From: DAOTWA01 sp963702935
Lineage (GTDB): Bacteria > Chloroflexota > Anaerolineae > Anaerolineales > Anaerolineaceae
Assembly (NCBI GenBank): GCA_963702935.1
Contig: OY969772.1
Span: forward strand, 3,782,001 to 3,846,000
DNA: 64,000 nt
Reading direction: 5' to 3'
How positions within the stretch are numbered: the first letter of the stretch is position 1; every line of letters begins with the position of its first letter. Shown here piece after piece: positions 36,394-44,181 of this stretch. The notes under the pieces are model-generated. The model was not told where the DNA came from. It saw only the letters and a list, made by a program, of their open reading frames with translations, and did not search any database. The position numbers and the translations under genes were made by a program.

Positions 36394-38235
36394 ATGTGTG
36401 GGATTGTCGGTTATATTGGCGAGAAAGACGCCACTCCTATCATCTTGAACGGACTGAAACGCCTGGAATATCGCGGCTACAACTCGGCGGGCATCGCCGT
36501 CTTGCAAAACAGCCACATCGAGCTGCGCCGCGACGCGGGCAAGCTACAGCACCTGAACGACCTGGTGCAGAACACGCCCCTGCACGGCAAGGTGGGCATT
36601 GGACATACGCGCTGGGCCACGCACGGCGAGCCGAACGCGCGCAACGCCCATCCGCACATCGGCAGCACGGGCGAGGTGGTGGTGGTGCACAACGGCATCG
36701 TGGAGAACTTCCTCGAGCTGCGCGAGGAGCTGACCAGCGAGGGGGTCACTTTCAACTCGGATACGGACACCGAGACCATCGTGCACCTGGTGGAACGCTA
36801 CCTATCCATCGACGGGAACCTGGTGGACGCGGTGCGCCACGCCCTGGCGCTGCTGAAGGGCGCGCACGGGGTGGTGGTGATGTCGTCGCGCGAGCCGGAC
36901 AAGATCGTGGCGGCGCGCATCGGCAACGCGGGCGGGGTGGTGATCGGCCTGGGCGAGGGTGAGACCTACGTGGCCTCGGACATCCCCGCCATTCTGGAGC
37001 ACACCCGCAAGGTGATCTTCCTGGAATCGCGCCAGATGGCGGTGCTGACCCGCCAGGGCGCTAAAGTGCAGACGCTGGAAGGCAGCCCGGTGGATGCGCA
37101 GGTCCACAACGTGGCCTGGGATCCCATCTCGGCGGAGAAGGGTGAGTTCCGCCACTTCATGCAGAAGGAGATCCACGAGCAGGTGCGCTCGCTGACGGAC
37201 ACGCTGGCGGGACGGGTGGACCTCGAGACGGGGCGCATCCGCCTACCGGAGCTGAACCTGACCCCGGAGCTGGCGCAGCGCATCCACAAGATCGTCATCA
37301 CGGCTTGCGGGACGGCGGCCCACGCCGGCATGGTGGGCAAGATCCTCATCGAGCGCATCGCGCGGCTGCCGGTGGAGGTGGAGATCGCTTCCGAGTTCCG
37401 CTATAGCGACCCGATCCTGGACGAGAACACGGTGGTGCTGGCCATCAGCCAGTCGGGCGAGACGGCGGACACGCTGGCGGCCATGGAGGAGGGGCGGCGC
37501 AAGGGCTGCGTGCTGTGGTCGATCGTGAATGCCATCGGGTCGCAGGCCATGCGCCTGGCGGACGGGTACATCTCCATGCAGGTGGGGCCGGAGATCGGCG
37601 TGGCCTCGACCAAGGCGTTCACCGCGCCGCTGGTGGACCTGTACATGCTGGCGGTGCTGCTGGGAGACCTGCGCGGCGTGCTGGACGACCAGACGCGCCG
37701 GCAGTTGGTGGCCGATTTGCGCCTAATCCCCGACCTGGTGGGGCGCTGCCTGGATCGTGACGACCAGGTGCACGAGGTGGCGCGGGACTTCAAGTACATG
37801 CGCAACACGCTGTACCTGGGGCGCGGCATCAACATGCCCATCGCCTACGAGGGCGCGCTGAAGCTCAAGGAGATCTCTTACGTGCACGCGGAGGGCTACC
37901 CGGCGGGCGAGATGAAGCACGGGCCGATCGCACTGGTGGACCGGGATATGCCGGTGATCGCCCTGGCGCCGCGCGACCCGTGGTATGACAAGATGGTGAG
38001 CCAGATCGAGCAGGCCAAGGCCCGGGGCGGCAGCGTGGTGGTGGTGGCGACGGACGGCGACCAGCGCGTGCCGGCGCTGTCGGATTACGTGCTGTGGGTG
38101 CCGGAGACGCCCTGGATGCTCAGCCCGGTGGTGACGGTGATCCCGCTGCAATTGCTGGCTTACCACATCGCTTCGCTGCGGGGCCTGGACGTGGACCAGC
38201 CGCGCAACCTGGCCAAGTCGGTGACGGTGGAGTAG
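36394..38235 (+). CDS. glmS: Glucosamine-fructose-6-phosphate aminotransferase (isomerizing)
   Basis: A 613-residue enzyme that makes glucosamine-6-phosphate from fructose-6-phosphate and glutamine. The catalytic Cys is residue 2 (MCGIVGYIG), so the start is fixed at 36394, after TTGGAGG. The glutaminase half has GHTRWATHGEPNARNAHPH. Two SIS domains follow, with ISQSGETADTLAAM, and the C-terminus ends LAKSVTVE. Codon use is strongly GC-biased, consistent with high expression. It is controlled by the upstream ribozyme, which cleaves the mRNA when the product is abundant. Confidence 0.98.
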   Translation: MCGIVGYIGEKDATPIILNGLKRLEYRGYNSAGIAVLQNSHIELRRDAGKLQHLNDLVQNTPLHGKVGIGHTRWATHGEPNARNAHPHIGSTGEVVVVHNGIVENFLELREELTSEGVTFNSDTDTETIVHLVERYLSIDGNLVDAVRHALALLKGAHGVVVMSSREPDKIVAARIGNAGGVVIGLGEGETYVASDIPAILEHTRKVIFLESRQMAVLTRQGAKVQTLEGSPVDAQVHNVAWDPISAEKGEFRHFMQKEIHEQVRSLTDTLAGRVDLETGRIRLPELNLTPELAQRIHKIVITACGTAAHAGMVGKILIERIARLPVEVEIASEFRYSDPILDENTVVLAISQSGETADTLAAMEEGRRKGCVLWSIVNAIGSQAMRLADGYISMQVGPEIGVASTKAFTAPLVDLYMLAVLLGDLRGVLDDQTRRQLVADLRLIPDLVGRCLDRDDQVHEVARDFKYMRNTLYLGRGINMPIAYEGALKLKEISYVHAEGYPAGEMKHGPIALVDRDMPVIALAPRDPWYDKMVSQIEQAKARGGSVVVVATDGDQRVPALSDYVLWVPETPWMLSPVVTVIPLQLLAYHIASLRGLDVDQPRNLAKSVTVE

Positions 38236-38254
38236 GCGGCCGGCGGGATTGAGG

Positions 38255-38304
38255 GCGGGGGAATCGTTCCTGGGAGAAGAAACAATTCGGGACAATTCCC
38301 CCGC
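38255..38304 (+). terminator. Stem-loop after glmS
   Basis: A perfect 10-bp stem (38255-38264 with 38295-38304) with a 30-base loop; no T run follows. It is a possible terminator or mRNA-stabilising structure. Confidence 0.45.
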
Positions 38305-38824
38305 TACCGCCAGATATGGGGAGAGCGCGCGATTGGCAAAGTGCGGACATACGGGTAGGGGGGATTGGAAACAGGGTCGAAGAAAACGAATAGTGAGGCA
38401 TGGGAGATCCCTCCAGTTGCAACGGGTTTTGGACGAGTGAATTATAGCACAAATGTTCTAATATGACAAGAGGGGAAAATGTGAGTAGAGAGTGGTCGAG
38501 GTGGGATCATGCGGCCGGCGGCGGGCGTTCAGAATGACGGGGGAGATTGTTTAGAGAGGACAGGGTTATCAAAGATTGGCCCAGGATTACGGGAAACCTT
38601 GATTAAATCTCAATAGCTTCGCGGGGAATCCGGGGTTATACTATTAAGCGCCTTTGGGGCATCCCTTCGTCTCTGGTAGAGAATGGCATATCGGTCGCGC
38701 CACAAACACAGAATATTCCCCGCGATTCACGAACCTGGAAATTCCGTCCGCCAGAATAGCCGCGCTGCGGCGAGAAGCGCGCCGGATGTTACAATTCGCA
38801 GTAAATATCGTTTTAAGGGTTAAC
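38305..38824. other. Intergenic region before the GGDEF-EAL gene
   Basis: About 520 bp without a convincing gene. An open frame continues upstream from 38825 to 38654, but the extra 57 residues look non-coding and are followed by the natural start MKMPMH. A minus-strand frame at 38120-38452 has no family features. No clear promoter was found. Confidence 0.5.
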
Positions 38825-41305
38825 ATGAAAATGCCAATGCACCCCTTATCGAAACCACGATTTCGTTTCTCTTACGCCGCCATCCTCGCCGCTTTGATCT
38901 TCCTGGCCGTATTGGCCATCATCCTGCTGATCCCCTCACAAAAGCTTAGAGAAGTTCTCACGGATGGGATCTACCCCGTGGTCAATCTTCTGGCCGCCGG
39001 GGCTTTGTTCTACGCTGCCAGGCGTTCGGCCCCGGGGTCAAGGCGCCTGAGCCGGGCCTGGGGGGTGCTGGCGGTCGCGCAGTTGTGTTACGCGATAGGA
39101 GACGTGATCTGGTTCATCCTGGAGGGGGTGCTCAACCAGCAGCCTTTTCCCTCCCTCGCGGACGGCTTCTACCTGGCTTTCTACCCCCTGTTCCTGGCGG
39201 GGGTGCTGGCCTTGCCGGCCAGGCGCTCTACGCGCAGGGAATGGAGCGCCTCCGCCCTCGACATGGCCGTCATGCTGGTGTGCGCTTCCCTGATCCTCTG
39301 GAATTTCCTGGTGGGACCCCTGGCGCTTGCGGGGGACTCAGACCCCTGGCTGAGCCAGGCCCTGAGCCTGGCCTATCCGGTTGGCGACCTGGTTATGTTC
39401 TGGGCGCTGCTGGTGCTGCTCTACGGCCGGTCTGGGGAGCAGAATCGAGGGCCTTTATACCTCCTGGCGGCGGGGATGGTCGTCACGATCGTCACGGATT
39501 GCGTGTTCAGCGAACAGTCCCTGTTGGGGACGTATGTAAGCGGCGGCCTGCTGGATATCGGTTGGCTGCTGGGGTATTTGCTGACCGGGCTGGCGGGGAT
39601 GCTCCAGGCGACGACGGTCGAGACGGCCGCGGAGCGAAAACGATCTTTCACGGCGGAAGGGGGGACGCCGCGCCGGCTGGAGGCGTGGCTGGCATATTTC
39701 CCGTACCTGTGGATCATCGCCGCGTACCTCTTGCTCGCCTATAGCGATCACGCAGACCTGCCCATGAATCGCGACACGCTCGTCGTCGGCGTGGGAAGCG
39801 TAATCTTGCTGGTGCTGATCCGCCAAATCATCATCTTCGTCCAGAATACGCAGTTGTACGATGGCCTGCAAGCAGCGATGGGGAACCTTCAGCGGCAGAG
39901 GGTCGATTTGGAGCGCACCAACAAGGATTTGAAGGTCGAGATCGCCGAACGCCAGCGCGCCGAGGAGCAACTGGCCTACGACGCCATGCACGATCCCTTG
40001 ACGGATTTGCCCAACCGGGCCCTCTTCATGGATCGCCTGGAGCGCGCCATCGAGTATAACAGACGCCGGGGCAACTATTCGTTTTCGGTGATCTTTCTGG
40101 ACCTGGATCAATTCAAAGTGGTCAACGACAGCCTGGGACACAACGTGGGCGACCAGTTGCTCGTCTCGGTGGGGCAGAGGTTGAATCTGTGCTTGCGGAC
40201 CAGCGATACTGTGGCGCGCTTGGGTGGGGACGAGTTCGTGTTGTTGCTGGAAGACACCCCCAGCATCGATACGGTCCAAACCGTGGCCGAGCGTATCCTG
40301 GAAGAGCTCAGTCTCCCCTTTCAATTCAACGGCCATCGCGCCTTTATCTCGGCCAGCATCGGCATCGTCTCTTCTGTGGCGGGCTACGAGCAGCCGGCAG
40401 ATATCCTGCGGGACGCAGATATCGCTATGTACCGGGCCAAGGCGTTGGGGAAGGGACGTTATGAAATCTTCGACGCCAACCTGCGCACCCAGGCCATGTC
40501 GCGCCTGGAGCTGGAGGACGACCTGCGGGCGGCGCTCGAACGCCAGGAATTCCAGCTCCATTTCCAGCCCATTCTGACCCTGAAAGAAAACCAGATCATC
40601 GGGTTCGAGGCTTTGATCCGCTGGAATCATCCCAAACGAGGGCTGATCCTGCCTGAAGAATTCATCCATATCGCCGAGGAAACCGGCTTGATCGTGGATA
40701 TCGGCAAGTGGGTGCTGCAAGAGAGCTGTACCCAGATCAAGAAGTGGCAGGCGAGGTACCCCCACGTGCCGGCCTTGACGATAAACGTCAATATCTCCGG
40801 CAGGCAATTCAATCAGGCGGATTTCGTGGCGCAGATCGAGCGCGTTCTGCGCGCCACCGGTCTCGATCCGAAAAGCCTGGTGCTGGAGATCACCGAAACT
40901 GCCTTGATCGATAACGCCGAGGCGGCGGGTGTGGTCTTCAACCGTCTGGAAGAATTGGGCATCCAGTTGCAGATCAACGATTTTGGCACGGGGTATTCGT
41001 CCCTGGGCTACCTCAAGCACTACCCGATTCACACGATCAAGATCGACCGCTCCTTCATTCAGGACCTGGGTGTATCGAGCAAGAACACCGAGCTGGTGCG
41101 CACGATCGTGGCGATGGCCCGCGATCTGGGCATGGAGGCCATCGCGGAGGGGGTAGAAACCAATCAACAACTCCATGATCTCAAGGAATATGGCTGTACC
41201 TATATGCAGGGCTTTCTGTTTTCAAAACCGCTGGACGACGCTCGCATGGAACAATTGCTGGACGAACGCCGGGAAAAACAAGGAATTGCTGACCTGAATA
41301 GATAA
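38825..41305 (+). CDS. Membrane GGDEF-EAL cyclic-di-GMP signalling protein
   Basis: An 826-residue protein. About nine N-terminal hydrophobic helices (residues ~15-335) form a MASE-like sensor. A short coiled linker follows, and then a GGDEF domain (RLGGDEFVLLLED, intact) and an EAL domain (FEALIRWNHP). In the EAL domain, the usual DDFGTGYSS is NDFGTGYSS, so the first metal-binding Asp is Asn. AIAEGVET is intact. It may be mainly a diguanylate cyclase with a weak or regulatory EAL half. ATG 38825 was chosen because the first helix starts soon after. Confidence 0.92.
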   Translation: MKMPMHPLSKPRFRFSYAAILAALIFLAVLAIILLIPSQKLREVLTDGIYPVVNLLAAGALFYAARRSAPGSRRLSRAWGVLAVAQLCYAIGDVIWFILEGVLNQQPFPSLADGFYLAFYPLFLAGVLALPARRSTRREWSASALDMAVMLVCASLILWNFLVGPLALAGDSDPWLSQALSLAYPVGDLVMFWALLVLLYGRSGEQNRGPLYLLAAGMVVTIVTDCVFSEQSLLGTYVSGGLLDIGWLLGYLLTGLAGMLQATTVETAAERKRSFTAEGGTPRRLEAWLAYFPYLWIIAAYLLLAYSDHADLPMNRDTLVVGVGSVILLVLIRQIIIFVQNTQLYDGLQAAMGNLQRQRVDLERTNKDLKVEIAERQRAEEQLAYDAMHDPLTDLPNRALFMDRLERAIEYNRRRGNYSFSVIFLDLDQFKVVNDSLGHNVGDQLLVSVGQRLNLCLRTSDTVARLGGDEFVLLLEDTPSIDTVQTVAERILEELSLPFQFNGHRAFISASIGIVSSVAGYEQPADILRDADIAMYRAKALGKGRYEIFDANLRTQAMSRLELEDDLRAALERQEFQLHFQPILTLKENQIIGFEALIRWNHPKRGLILPEEFIHIAEETGLIVDIGKWVLQESCTQIKKWQARYPHVPALTINVNISGRQFNQADFVAQIERVLRATGLDPKSLVLEITETALIDNAEAAGVVFNRLEELGIQLQINDFGTGYSSLGYLKHYPIHTIKIDRSFIQDLGVSSKNTELVRTIVAMARDLGMEAIAEGVETNQQLHDLKEYGCTYMQGFLFSKPLDDARMEQLLDERREKQGIADLNR

Positions 41306-41343
41306 CCGACATTGGCAGCGCACCTGGGAGGGAAAACTATACG

Positions 41344-41457
41344 GTGGTGGTCGAGTTGAATCCTTTCACACCCCTGGCGAAGGACGAAATGGCCGCGCTG
41401 GCCTCGGCGGTAGAAAGATATGGCGCATTTCTTAAGTTGAAAGTGGTGTTGGCGTAG
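41344..41457 (+). pseudogene. Possible remnant of a winged-helix protein C-terminus
   Basis: A 37-codon open frame reads VVVELNPFTPLAKDEM and then AERYGAFLKL-like text, and has no start or upstream body. The pattern resembles the C-terminal tail of YcaQ/AlkZ-type winged-helix DNA glycosylases. If so, it is a decayed gene end stranded before the HgcA-like gene. It could also be chance coding-like sequence. Confidence 0.3.
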
Positions 41458-41463
41458 TATAGT
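41437..41463 (+). promoter_or_regulatory. Candidate promoter for the HgcA-like gene
   Basis: TTGAAA (41437-41442) and TATAGT (41458-41463) with a short 15-base spacer lie immediately before ATG 41470. No ribosome-binding site is seen, so a leaderless or very short-leader transcript is possible. Confidence 0.35.
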
Positions 41464-41469
41464 ATTCTT

Positions 41470-43116
41470 ATGGCAACCGTATTCATGAAGTGGTTGGAAA
41501 CCAGCCCGAAGGATTACGACCGGGGTATCCGCATGATCACGCTGGGACGCATCCAGCGCATCCAAGAGGAAATTACAAACACTTACGTTCGGGCAGGGAT
41601 GCGCGTCCTGGAGATCGGTTGTGGAACCGGGACGCTCACGAGCATGATGGCCGCCAGGGGGGCCACCATCACGGGCATCGACGCGTCGCCGGCGATGTTG
41701 GGCGAGGCCGAGAAGAAAGTCAACGCGCAAGAGCTCAAGGAACGCGTGAGCTTGAAATACATGGACGCGGCCCTGATCGGAGAGCGCTTCGCGGAAGGGT
41801 CTTTCGATCTGATCGTCTCGACGCTGGTGTTTAGCGAGCTCCCCGCGGACGAGCAGCGTTACGTTTTGGAGGCGTGCAAAAAGCTGCTGGCCCCCGGCGG
41901 ACGGATCTTGATCGCCGACGAAGTCCGCCCGAGGCGGGCCGTGGCGAAATTCCTGTTCTACCTGGCGCGCTCGCCGCTGGCCTTGCTGACCTGGCTGTTG
42001 ACGCGCACCAGCACCACCGCGCTGCGCGATTTCGAGGAGCTGTTGCGGCAAAGCGGTTTCCACGCGCGCCAGGCGGCTGCCTATTTAGGGAGCAGCCTGA
42101 TGCTCTACGAAGCGCACCTGCCGGAGACAGCCCAGGCGCAGGCGCCGAGCGAGAGCGAACCCGGTGCACTCCCCGCCGGGGTACTGGGACGGCTGAGGCA
42201 CCGCGTCACGCCACGCACGCTGTTGCTGGACCTGTGGCTGTTGTTCTTCCGCATCATCCCGCCCTACCCCAAGGTGCGTCCGGGGTTGTACGCGGTAGGC
42301 AATCCCGAGCCGAGCTCGCCGGTGCTGGTGACGGGCAACTTCGACCTGACCGTGCGGCGCCTGGTGCAGGCCATCGACGGGCGAGTGGACGCCTGGGTGC
42401 TGGTGGCCGACTCGGCGGGCATCAACGTGTGGTGCGCGGCCGGAGGCGGGTATTTCACGGCTGAAAAGGTGATCGCGGCGGTGAAGTCCTTTCACCTGGA
42501 AGAGGTGGTCGATCATCACGCTTTGATCCTGCCGCAGTTATGCGCCAACGGCGTGGACGGCTGGCGCATCCGCAAGGAAACCGGCTGGGGCGTGCATTGG
42601 GGGCCGGTGCGCGCGGAGGACATCCCGGCTTACCTGGCCGGCAAGCGCAAGAAGAGCGACGCCACGCGCTGGGTGCGCTTCCCGCTCAAGAGCCGGCTGG
42701 AAATGGTCACGGTCACGCTCGGATTTTACGGGCTGCTGATCCTGGTGCCGGTGCTCGTCTTCTGGCGGCCTCTGTTCTGGCCGATCACCTTCAGCATGGT
42801 GGGGCTGTCGTACTTCTACGCGGCGGTGCATCCCTGGCTGCCCGGCCGGGACGGATTCTACAAGAGCATCCCGCTGACCTTCATCGCGCTGGCCGGGCTG
42901 ATTGCGTACGCCACGCTGTGGAACCCGTTGCCCATCCTGCAACTTTTCCATTGGGGGGTGGGCCTGACCGGGCTGTCCGTCTTCACCGCCGCGGAACTCC
43001 AGGGTATGTCTCCGCTGATGCGCGGCGAACAGGCGAACTGGAGCTGGGAGGCCGTGATTGGCCTGGCCCTGGGGGCGATTTATTGGCTGGCTCCCCTGGC
43101 CCTGGGATGGAGGTAG
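41470..43116 (+). CDS. hgcA: SAM methyltransferase fused to an HgcA-like corrinoid membrane protein
   Basis: A 548-residue fusion. Residues 1-~220 are a class I SAM methyltransferase (UbiE/type 11): motif I VLEIGCGTGTL at ~47-57, GIDASPAML, and FDLIVSTLVFSELP. Residues ~235-400 resemble the cobalamin-binding domain of the mercury methylation protein HgcA: VLVTGNFDLTVRRLVQAI, then the cap-helix motif NVWCAAGG (Cys322, the predicted cobalt ligand), LILPQLCANGV and VHWGPVRAEDIPAYL. Residues ~415-548 carry five hydrophobic helices, as in HgcA. The cap motif has Gly where HgcA has Lys (NVWCAAGK). In known HgcA the methyltransferase is a separate, unidentified function. A 4-bp gap separates it from the HgcB-like ferredoxin gene. 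Confidence 0.85.
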   Translation: MATVFMKWLETSPKDYDRGIRMITLGRIQRIQEEITNTYVRAGMRVLEIGCGTGTLTSMMAARGATITGIDASPAMLGEAEKKVNAQELKERVSLKYMDAALIGERFAEGSFDLIVSTLVFSELPADEQRYVLEACKKLLAPGGRILIADEVRPRRAVAKFLFYLARSPLALLTWLLTRTSTTALRDFEELLRQSGFHARQAAAYLGSSLMLYEAHLPETAQAQAPSESEPGALPAGVLGRLRHRVTPRTLLLDLWLLFFRIIPPYPKVRPGLYAVGNPEPSSPVLVTGNFDLTVRRLVQAIDGRVDAWVLVADSAGINVWCAAGGGYFTAEKVIAAVKSFHLEEVVDHHALILPQLCANGVDGWRIRKETGWGVHWGPVRAEDIPAYLAGKRKKSDATRWVRFPLKSRLEMVTVTLGFYGLLILVPVLVFWRPLFWPITFSMVGLSYFYAAVHPWLPGRDGFYKSIPLTFIALAGLIAYATLWNPLPILQLFHWGVGLTGLSVFTAAELQGMSPLMRGEQANWSWEAVIGLALGAIYWLAPLALGWR

Positions 43117-43120
43117 CCGC

Positions 43121-43372
43121 ATGAGCGTACAACCCAGCTTACAGTCCTCGCTGAAAGATCATTTACGCTTTGCCAGGGAGCTGCGCAACCTGCACATCCA
43201 ATTCCACCCGGAAAAATGCAAGGGGACGTGGCAATGCTATGAGGTTTGCCCGATAGGCTGCTGGACGCCGGAGCGGGTAAGCCGGGTGGTGGTGTTTCAC
43301 GATCCCGAGAAGTGCATCGCGTGTGGGGCGTGCGTGCTGCAGTGCCCGGAGAAGGCCATCGAATTAAAGTGA
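43121..43372 (+). CDS. HgcB-like dicluster ferredoxin
   Basis: An 83-residue ferredoxin with two Cys clusters. The C-terminal one is canonical (CIACGACVLQCP). The N-terminal one is spaced C-x5-C-x3-C-x3-C (CKGTWQCYEVCPIGC), not the usual C-x2-C-x2-C-x3-C. In mercury methylators HgcB reduces the HgcA cobalamin and has extra Cys residues at its C-terminus; those are absent here, where the protein ends PEKAIELK. GGAGG precedes ATG 43121. Position just after the HgcA-like gene supports the pairing. Confidence 0.85.
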   Translation: MSVQPSLQSSLKDHLRFARELRNLHIQFHPEKCKGTWQCYEVCPIGCWTPERVSRVVVFHDPEKCIACGACVLQCPEKAIELK

Positions 43373-43404
43373 GCGGCTTAAAAAGCCGGGGGGTGGGAAA
43401 GCGT

Positions 43405-44088
43405 ATGGACACAAAGCTCCTTGCCCGGTATGCGCTGCGGGAGACGATGGGAATCGTGGTCATGGGCGTGGCCCTGTTGGGGGCGGCCGGGCGCATCGAT
43501 TGGTGGCCGGCCTGGGCCGCGATGGGGGTAATGCTGGCGTGGAGCGCGGCGACGGCGGTCGTCATTTTGCGTTCCAACCCGGGGCTGCTGGCCGAACGGT
43601 TGGGGCCGCGCAAGGGAGCCAAAGCCTGGGACACGCTGCTCATGAGCTTGCTGGGCGTCACGCAGTTGGCGCGCTACATCGTCGCCGGACTCGACCAGCG
43701 CTATGGCTGGACGGGCGGCTTTCCCCTGGCGGCTCAGGGGGCGGCCTTGCTGCTGTGCATTCTGGGCTACGCCCTGGTGGTGTGGGCCACAGCCTCCAAC
43801 GCCTTCTTCTCGCAGATCGTGCGCGTACAGTCAGAGCGCGGACACGATGTGGTTAGCGGTGGGCCGTACCACTCCATACGCCACCCGGCTTACGCCGGCG
43901 CGATTCTTTACGAGCTGGCCGTGGCAATCTTGCTGGCTTCCTGGGGAGCTTTAATCGCCGGCGGATTGAGCGTGGGTCTGCTGATCTTGCGCACGGCGCT
44001 CGAAGATCGCACTTTACAGGCGGAGTTGAGCGGTTACGGCGATTACGTGGACGAGGTGCGGTACCGCCTGGTGCCGGGGGTGTGGTAA
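43405..44088 (+). CDS. ICMT/NnrU-type integral membrane methyltransferase
   Basis: A 227-residue membrane protein with about five helices. The SAM-binding C-terminal signature of the isoprenylcysteine carboxyl methyltransferase family is clear: GGPYHSIRHPAYAGAI and LEDRTLQAELSGYGDYVDEV, ending RYRLVPGVW. ATG 43405 is chosen since the family begins with the first helix shortly after. The gene is 32 bp after the ferredoxin gene in the same direction and may share the transcript. Its substrate is unknown; it could methylate the same pathway product. Confidence 0.88.
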   Translation: MDTKLLARYALRETMGIVVMGVALLGAAGRIDWWPAWAAMGVMLAWSAATAVVILRSNPGLLAERLGPRKGAKAWDTLLMSLLGVTQLARYIVAGLDQRYGWTGGFPLAAQGAALLLCILGYALVVWATASNAFFSQIVRVQSERGHDVVSGGPYHSIRHPAYAGAILYELAVAILLASWGALIAGGLSVGLLILRTALEDRTLQAELSGYGDYVDEVRYRLVPGVW

Positions 44089-44092
44089 GGGT

Positions 44093-44129
44093 GGGAATCC
44101 CCCCGACCCCCCTTAGAAAGGGGGGCAAG
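44093..44129. repeat. C-tract/G-tract repeat, left copy
   Basis: A unit of the form GGAATCCCCCC-ACCCCCTTAGAAAGGGGG-CAAG, with its inner arms complementary. The same unit in the same orientation lies at 45717-45752, on the other side of the delta-60 gene. Confidence 0.8.
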
Positions 44130-44181
44130 TACGGTTGCAAAATTTCCCTGTCTCCTTGGAAAGGGGGTGAGTGGAGCGAGC

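Noticed and set aside
38120..38452. A 110-codon minus-strand open frame after glmS
   Set aside because: Mostly antisense to glmS and the following hairpin, and low-complexity in composition.
39455..41176. A 573-codon minus-strand open frame
   Set aside because: Antisense to the GGDEF-EAL gene, with no recognisable domain.
41470..43116. CdhD/AcsC corrinoid subunit of the acetyl-CoA pathway
   Set aside because: The NVWCAAG cap motif and five C-terminal membrane helices are HgcA features; the Fe-S motif and partner genes of CdhD/E are missing.
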